A stretch of 64,000 nt of DNA from Streptomyces venezuelae. GTDB lineage: Bacteria > Actinomycetota > Actinomycetes > Streptomycetales > Streptomycetaceae. The position numbers were made by a program, and so were the translations under genes. The stretch lies in the NCBI RefSeq assembly GCF_008642275.1, contig NZ_CP029189.1, positions 2,278,001-2,342,000 on the forward strand, read 5' to 3'. The notes beneath the pieces were generated by a model. It made no database searches, was not told where the DNA came from, and saw only the letters and a list, made by a program, of their open reading frames with translations. Positions 59,269-64,000 of the stretch are shown in pieces. Position 1 is the stretch's first letter. Every line of letters begins with the position of its first letter.

Positions 59269-60191
59269 ACGAGCCCGTCCGCCCCGCGCGCCGCCCGGCC
59301 CGTCCGGCCCGCCGCACCGCCCGTCCCCTGCGCATCGGCCCCCGCGCCGCCGTCGCCCTGGTCCTCGTCACCCTCATCGGCATCGCGGCCTTCGGCTGGC
59401 CGCTGCTCGCGGACCGCCAGTCGGGCCTCGCCCACGCGCAGGACGCCCCCTGGCTCTTCGCCGCGCTCCTCCCGCTGCTGGTGGCGGTGGTCGTCGCGAC
59501 CATCGCCGACGACGGCATGGACGCGAAGGCGGTGGCGATGCTCGGTGTGCTCGCCGCCGTCGGGGCGGCGCTTCGGCCGCTGGGCGCGGGGACGGCCGGG
59601 CTGGAGCCGATGTTCTTCCTGCTGGTGCTCAGCGGGCGCGTCCTCGGCCCCGGCTTCGCTTTCGTCCTGGGTTCGGTGACGATGTTCGCGTCCGCCCTGC
59701 TGACGGGCGGGGTGGGGCCGTGGATGCCGTTCCAGATGCTGTCGATGGGCTGGTTCGCGCTGGGAGCCGGGCTGCTGCCGGGCCCGGAGCGGATCCGGGG
59801 CCGGGCGGAGCTGCTGATGCTGGCCGTGTACGGCCTCGCGGGTGCGTTCGCGTACGGCTTCGTCATGAACCTGCAGGGCTGGGTGATGCTGCAGAACATG
59901 CCGCACGGCGCCTCCTTCCACGCGGGGGACCCGCTGCCCGCGAACCTGGCGCGGTTCGTCGTGTACTACGTGACGACCTCGCTGGGCTGGGACCTGGGCC
60001 GGGCCGTGCTGACGGTCGCCTTGACCCTCACGCTCGGGGCGACCCTGCTGAAGGCGCTGCGCCGGGCGACCCGGAAGGCGGCCTTCGACGCCTCCGTCTC
60101 CTTCGACCCGGGGCCGGAACAGGGCCCGGAACTGCAACCGAAAGGGGTACGAACGGCAGCGGAGGGTGACATTCGGGGCCTCCCCCGGTGA
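59265..60191 (+). CDS. ECF transporter substrate-specific (S) component
   Basis: A 308-residue membrane protein with six or more helices after an Arg/Pro-rich start: AAVALVLVTLIGIAAFGWPL, LFAALLPLLVAVVVATI, VAMLGVLAAVGAALRPL, MFFLLVLSGRVLGPGFAFVL, LMLAVYGLAGAFAYGFVMNL. The segment AALRPLGAGTAGLEPMFFLL is like that of ECF S components. The riboswitch in front of the operon suggests cobalamin or a precursor (or cobalt) as substrate, analogous to CbrT; another vitamin cannot be excluded. GTG at 59265 overlaps the ATPase stop as GTGA; it is the last gene of the operon. Confidence 0.85.
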   Translation: MNEPVRPARRPARPARRTARPLRIGPRAAVALVLVTLIGIAAFGWPLLADRQSGLAHAQDAPWLFAALLPLLVAVVVATIADDGMDAKAVAMLGVLAAVGAALRPLGAGTAGLEPMFFLLVLSGRVLGPGFAFVLGSVTMFASALLTGGVGPWMPFQMLSMGWFALGAGLLPGPERIRGRAELLMLAVYGLAGAFAYGFVMNLQGWVMLQNMPHGASFHAGDPLPANLARFVVYYVTTSLGWDLGRAVLTVALTLTLGATLLKALRRATRKAAFDASVSFDPGPEQGPELQPKGVRTAAEGDIRGLPR

Positions 60192-60477
60192 CCCGCCCCA
60201 TAGGACCCACGTCACATACGAACGCGGCTAGTAGGCGCGGGAGGCGCTGAACACGGCGGGACGGGGGGTCCGGGGGACCGCTCGCTGCGAGGGCCGCTAG
60301 TAAGACGGACCTTTGCCAGGGCGTCGGGGCGTCTGTAGAACTGGATGAGTCGCAAGGCGGCAGGGGTACTTCGGTACTTCACCCGCCGCCGACGAACCCC
60401 TCTCCATTGCGTGAGTGGCTCACGCGTGTCTTCGGCATGCGTGCGACCGCCCTTGTCCCCGTCGGAAGGTTTCATCC
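60192..60477. other. Long leader region before the SLT gene
   Basis: About 285 bases without a gene. A perfect hairpin GCGTGAG-TGG-CTCACGC lies at 60409-60425 and a weaker one around GGTACTTCGGTACTTC (60365-60380). The position and length suit a structured leader such as those before Streptomyces cell-wall hydrolase genes, but I could not match the c-di-AMP (ydaO) riboswitch consensus. Confidence 0.45.
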
Positions 60478-60882
60478 GTGTCCAACACCGTCATCCGCCG
60501 CATCGCCGCTTCGAAGAAGGCCCTCGCGGGCACCGTCGTCGCCCTCGGTGTCGCCGGTTCCATGCTCGCCACCGTGCCCGCCCAGGCGGCCCCGATGAGC
60601 GCCAAGGCGATCGCACAGCAGATGATCAAGGACCCGGCCCAGTTCGCCGCCTTCGACAAGATCATCTCCCACGAGAGCGGCTGGAACCACACGGCGACCA
60701 ACCCCTCCTCCGGCGCGTACGGCCTGGCCCAGGCCCTGCCGGCCTCGAAGATGGCCTCCGCGGGCGCCGACTGGAAGACCAACCCGGCCACCCAGATCAA
60801 GTGGGGCCTGGACTACATGAACGACCGCTACGGCAGCCCGGTCGGCGCCTGGAACTTCTGGTCCGCCAACCACTGGTACTAA
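60478..60882 (+). CDS. Secreted transglycosylase (SLT) domain protein
   Basis: A 134-residue exported protein. The signal sequence (KKALAGTVVALGVAGSMLA then VPAQAAP) ends near residue 40. The mature domain has the lysozyme-like active-site pattern: DKIISHESGWNHTATNPSSG with the catalytic Glu, GAYGLAQALP, and a final WGLDYMNDRYGSPVGAWNFW. It should cleave peptidoglycan glycan strands during growth or spore germination. GTG at 60478 has GGAAGG eight nt upstream. A terminator follows, so it is a single gene. Confidence 0.88.
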   Translation: MSNTVIRRIAASKKALAGTVVALGVAGSMLATVPAQAAPMSAKAIAQQMIKDPAQFAAFDKIISHESGWNHTATNPSSGAYGLAQALPASKMASAGADWKTNPATQIKWGLDYMNDRYGSPVGAWNFWSANHWY

Positions 60883-60917
60883 GCCGCCCGCGGGCAGCAG
60901 CACGGCAGCAGACATAC

Positions 60918-60964
60918 GAAGGCCCCGGTGGCCGGCCTCCCCAGGTCCGGCCTCCGGGGCCTTC
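60918..60964 (+). terminator. Hairpin terminator after SLT gene
   Basis: An 11-bp perfect stem (GAAGGCCCCGG, 60918-60928, with 60954-60964) and a 25-nt loop that can fold on itself. Confidence 0.75.
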
Positions 60965-61012
60965 TGCATCCCATCCCACGGGTCTCAGGGGCGCCTCACA
61001 GGCGCTGGCGCC

Positions 61013-62206
<1,194 letters not shown>

Positions 62207-62239
62207 TCAGCATGGCGGGCCGTCCCGGCGCCCCGCCCC

Positions 62240-62261
62240 GAACTAGTACGCGTTCTAGTTC
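62240..62261. promoter_or_regulatory. KstR-type site, thiolase promoter
   Basis: A 22-bp near-perfect palindrome (10 of 11 base pairs) with arms GAACTAG and CTAGTTC. Its centre, TAGTACGCGTTCTA (62245-62258), has one mismatch to TNNAACNNGTTNNA. It lies 58 bp upstream of the thiolase start. Confidence 0.7.
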
Positions 62262-62363
62262 TCCCCGCAGTCTTATGACTTGAGGCCCCGGCGCGCAAGG
62301 GTCTTGCGCGCTGCCTGCACGGATTCCACACGCAACAGTTGGCGCCAGGACCCTTGTCACTTC

Positions 62364-62377
62364 TAGAACTCGTTACT
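62364..62377. promoter_or_regulatory. KstR-type near-match, CYP125 promoter
   Basis: TAGAACTCGTTACT has one mismatch (last position) to TNNAACNNGTTNNA and lies 48 bp upstream of the P450 start. Confidence 0.6.
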
Positions 62378-62392
62378 ACCTTCAAGCCAACT

Positions 62393-62409
62393 TCTGATGG
62401 TCCGTCAGA
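62393..62409. promoter_or_regulatory. TCTGA..TCAGA inverted repeat before CYP125
   Basis: TCTGATGGTCCGTCAGA is a 17-bp repeat with seven of eight pairs matching. Its core has one mismatch to TGACG-N3-CGTCA. It lies between the KstR-type near-match and the GGAG ribosome binding site (start 62425). Confidence 0.55.
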
Positions 62410-62424
62410 CTTTGGAGTTGCCCG

Positions 62425-63690
62425 ATGTCCTGCCCCGCACTGCCCGAAGGCTTCGACGCCACCGACCCAGACCTGCTCCAAAGCCGCGTCCCCTTCCCGG
62501 AGTTCGCGCAGCTGCGGCAGACCGCTCCCGTGTGGTGGTGCCCGCAGCGGCGGGGCGTCACCGGCTTCGACGACGAGGGCTACTGGGCCGTGACCCGGCA
62601 CGCGGACGTCAAGTACGTCTCCACGCACCCGGAACTGTTCTCGTCGACCACCAACACCGCGATCATCCGCTTCAACGAGCACATCCAGCGTGATGCGATA
62701 GATGCCCAGCGTCTGATCATGTTGAACATGGATCCGCCGGAACACACGCGCGTACGCCAGATCGTGCAGCGGGGCTTCACCCCGCGGGCCATCCGCGGCC
62801 TGGAAGGGGCGCTGCGGGACCGCGCCCGGAAGATCGTCGAGGAGGCCGCGGCCACGGCCGCCGACGGCAGCTTCGACTTCGTCACGCGCGTGGCGTGCGA
62901 GCTCCCGCTGCAGGCCATCGCCGAACTGATCGGCGTACCGCAGAAGGACCGCGCGAAGATCTTCGACTGGTCGAACAAGATGATCGCCTACGACGACCCC
63001 GAGTACGCGATCACCGAGGAGGTCGGCTCCAACGCGGCGATGGAACTCATCGGTTACGCGATGAACCTCTCCGCCCAGCGCAAGGAATGCCCGGCCAAGG
63101 ACATCGTCACCCAGCTGGTGGCCGCCGAGGGCCAGGGCAACCTCGGCTCGGACGAGTTCGGCTTCTTCGTCCTGCTGCTGGCGGTCGCGGGCAACGAGAC
63201 CACGCGCAACGCCATCAGCCACGGCATGCACGCGTTCCTCACCCACCCCGAGCAGTGGGAGCTCTACAAGGCGACCCGGCCGTCGACGGCCGCCGAGGAG
63301 ATCGTCCGCTGGGCCACGCCGGTGGTGTCCTTCCAGCGCACCGCCACCCAGGACACCGAAGTGGGCGGGCAGAAGATCAAGGCGGGTGACCGGGTGGGGA
63401 TGTTCTACTCCTCCGCCAACCACGACCCCGAGGTCTTCACGAACCCGGACGTCTTCGACATCACCCGCGACCCCAACCCCCACCTGGGCTTCGGCGGCGG
63501 CGGCCCGCACTTCTGCCTCGGCAAGTCCCTCGCCGTGATGGAGATCGACCTGATCTTCAACGCCCTGGCCGACACCCTCCCGAACCTCCACCTCACCTCC
63601 GAACCCCCGCGCCGCCTCCGCGCGGCCTGGCTCAACGGCATCAAGGAACTCCGCGTCAACACCACCCCCACCAGCCCCGCCGGCGTTTGA
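62425..63690 (+). CDS. Cytochrome P450, CYP125-like steroid hydroxylase
   Basis: A 421-residue cytoplasmic P450. The start (LPEGFDATDPDLL...FPEFAQLRQTAPVWWCPQ) is very like mycobacterial CYP125, which oxidises the C26/C27 end of cholesterol or cholestenone. The I-helix is LLAVAGNETTRNAISHGM, the K-helix EEIVRW, and the heme loop FGGGGPHFCLGKSLA with the axial Cys. The ATG at 62425 has GGAG eight nt upstream. The last residues (SPAGV) and the stop codon are encoded by a copy of the dispersed genomic repeat. Electrons may come from the ferredoxin at 50545. Divergent from the FadA5-like gene. Confidence 0.92.
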   Translation: MSCPALPEGFDATDPDLLQSRVPFPEFAQLRQTAPVWWCPQRRGVTGFDDEGYWAVTRHADVKYVSTHPELFSSTTNTAIIRFNEHIQRDAIDAQRLIMLNMDPPEHTRVRQIVQRGFTPRAIRGLEGALRDRARKIVEEAAATAADGSFDFVTRVACELPLQAIAELIGVPQKDRAKIFDWSNKMIAYDDPEYAITEEVGSNAAMELIGYAMNLSAQRKECPAKDIVTQLVAAEGQGNLGSDEFGFFVLLLAVAGNETTRNAISHGMHAFLTHPEQWELYKATRPSTAAEEIVRWATPVVSFQRTATQDTEVGGQKIKAGDRVGMFYSSANHDPEVFTNPDVFDITRDPNPHLGFGGGGPHFCLGKSLAVMEIDLIFNALADTLPNLHLTSEPPRRLRAAWLNGIKELRVNTTPTSPAGV

Positions 63691-63715
63691 GGCGCGGGGC
63701 CCGGTGCGGAGCGCC
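63671..63715. repeat. Dispersed GCCGGCGTTTGAGG repeat at CYP125 stop
   Basis: A copy of the dispersed repeat whose TTTGA supplies the P450 stop codon (63688-63690) and whose first part encodes the final SPAGV residues. Confidence 0.85.
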
Positions 63716-63740
63716 GATCTCCAGCTCCGCCGTTCCCCCA

Positions 63741-63790
63741 CCAGCCTCGCCGGCGTTTGAGGCGCGGGGGTTCGGGGGCAGCGCCCCCGC
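63741..63790. repeat. Dispersed GCCGGCGTTTGAGG repeat, tandem second copy
   Basis: A second copy 70 bp after the first, with a GGGGGC/GCCCCC hairpin at its end. Confidence 0.85.
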
Positions 63791-63860
63791 AACGGCGCCG
63801 CACCCGTTCGAGTGGCGGCCCGGCCCGAACGGAGTGATCCTGGCAAGCAGCGGCGATCCA

Positions 63861-63905
63861 GCCGAAGGGGCGCCGGGGCATCCACTGCCCCGGCGCCCCT
63901 TCGGC
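63861..63905. terminator. Strong hairpin terminator
   Basis: A 20-bp perfect stem (63861-63880 with 63886-63905) and a five-nt TCCAC loop. It may end transcription from either side. Confidence 0.85.
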
Positions 63906-63906
63906 C

Positions 63907-63973
63907 CGGCCCGGTCCAACTCGGCCCGGTCCAGCCCGGCCCGGTCCAGCTCGGCCCGGTCCAGCTCGGCCCG
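63907..63973. repeat. 15-bp tandem repeat, about 4.5 copies
   Basis: CGGCCCGGTCCAGCT-type units in direct tandem to near the right edge. The rest of 63691-64000 holds no gene. Confidence 0.85.
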
Positions 63974-64000
63974 ACGCCCCTTCGGCCCCGCCGAAACCGG

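Noticed and set aside
60192..60477. Possible c-di-AMP (ydaO) riboswitch before the SLT gene
   Set aside because: The context fits, but I could not find the conserved ydaO core sequence; only simple hairpins are visible.
63907..63973. Tandem units near the right edge considered as a CRISPR array
   Set aside because: Units are 15 bp with no spacers and no cas genes nearby; it is a simple tandem repeat.

Overview
This 64-kb window is a stretch of Streptomyces chromosome. GC is very high, many genes start with GTG, translational overlaps of the ATGA/GTGA type are common, and several gene sets are typical of the genus: RNase P RNA beside a bifunctional RNase H/phosphatase, Ser/Thr kinases, Tat-exported PhoX, an F420-type monooxygenase and an SCO2322-like ECF operon. 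I count about 59 protein genes, one structured RNA gene, one cobalamin riboswitch, one complete IS481-family element and a 1.5-kb non-coding palindromic repeat.

Layout. 1-16 kb: PhzF-like and SDR enzymes, a Bcr/CflA drug exporter, Rsm22, dimethylargininase with a divergent TetR regulator, a single-domain Prim-Pol, YaaA, PhoX, a two-domain peptidoglycan amidase, an RNB ribonuclease, MerR with a membrane protein, and rnpB. 16-20.7 kb: RNase H/phosphatase, Zn-ribbon and Nif3 genes. 20.7-29.5 kb: two acyl-CoA operons (SDR/ADH/MaoC and lipid-transfer thiolase/fused acyl-CoA dehydrogenase) flanking a small ECF-sigma cluster. 29.5-38 kb: TPR protein, phosphatase, I36-type inhibitor, lipoprotein, AlkD-like protein, two divergent Ser/Thr kinases and a methyltransferase. 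38.2-39.3 kb: the IS481 element. 39.4-48 kb: amidase, membrane proteins, LLM oxidoreductase, and a glycosyltransferase/methyltransferase/prenyltransferase-like operon. 48-53.7 kb: a KstR homologue, the palindromic repeat, then divergent aldehyde dehydrogenase-ferredoxin and metallo-beta-lactamase-fold genes. 53.8-60.2 kb: a cobalamin riboswitch followed by a five-gene ECF transporter operon. 60.2-64 kb: SLT protein, steroid-type thiolase and CYP125-like P450.

The most interesting theme is a scattered steroid/acyl-CoA regulon. A KstR-type TetR regulator is encoded at 48238-48861. 14-bp sites matching or nearly matching the published mycobacterial KstR motif TNNAACNNGTTNNA lie upstream of kstR itself, the maoC/adh/sdr operon, the fadE34-like/ltp operon, the ALDH-ferredoxin and MBL genes, and the thiolase and CYP125 genes. 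The gene types parallel actinobacterial sterol side-chain oxidation: CYP125 terminal oxidation, a ferredoxin, ALDH, acyl-CoA dehydrogenase, MaoC hydratase, SDR dehydrogenase and thiolase.

A second system is the B12-riboswitch-controlled ECF operon, whose first gene encodes an exported alpha/alpha-barrel protein of transcobalamin-like type. At least nine genes have a TANNNT-like box about 5-7 nt before the start codon, which suggests leaderless mRNAs. All functional statements are inferred from sequence alone; no database search was run.
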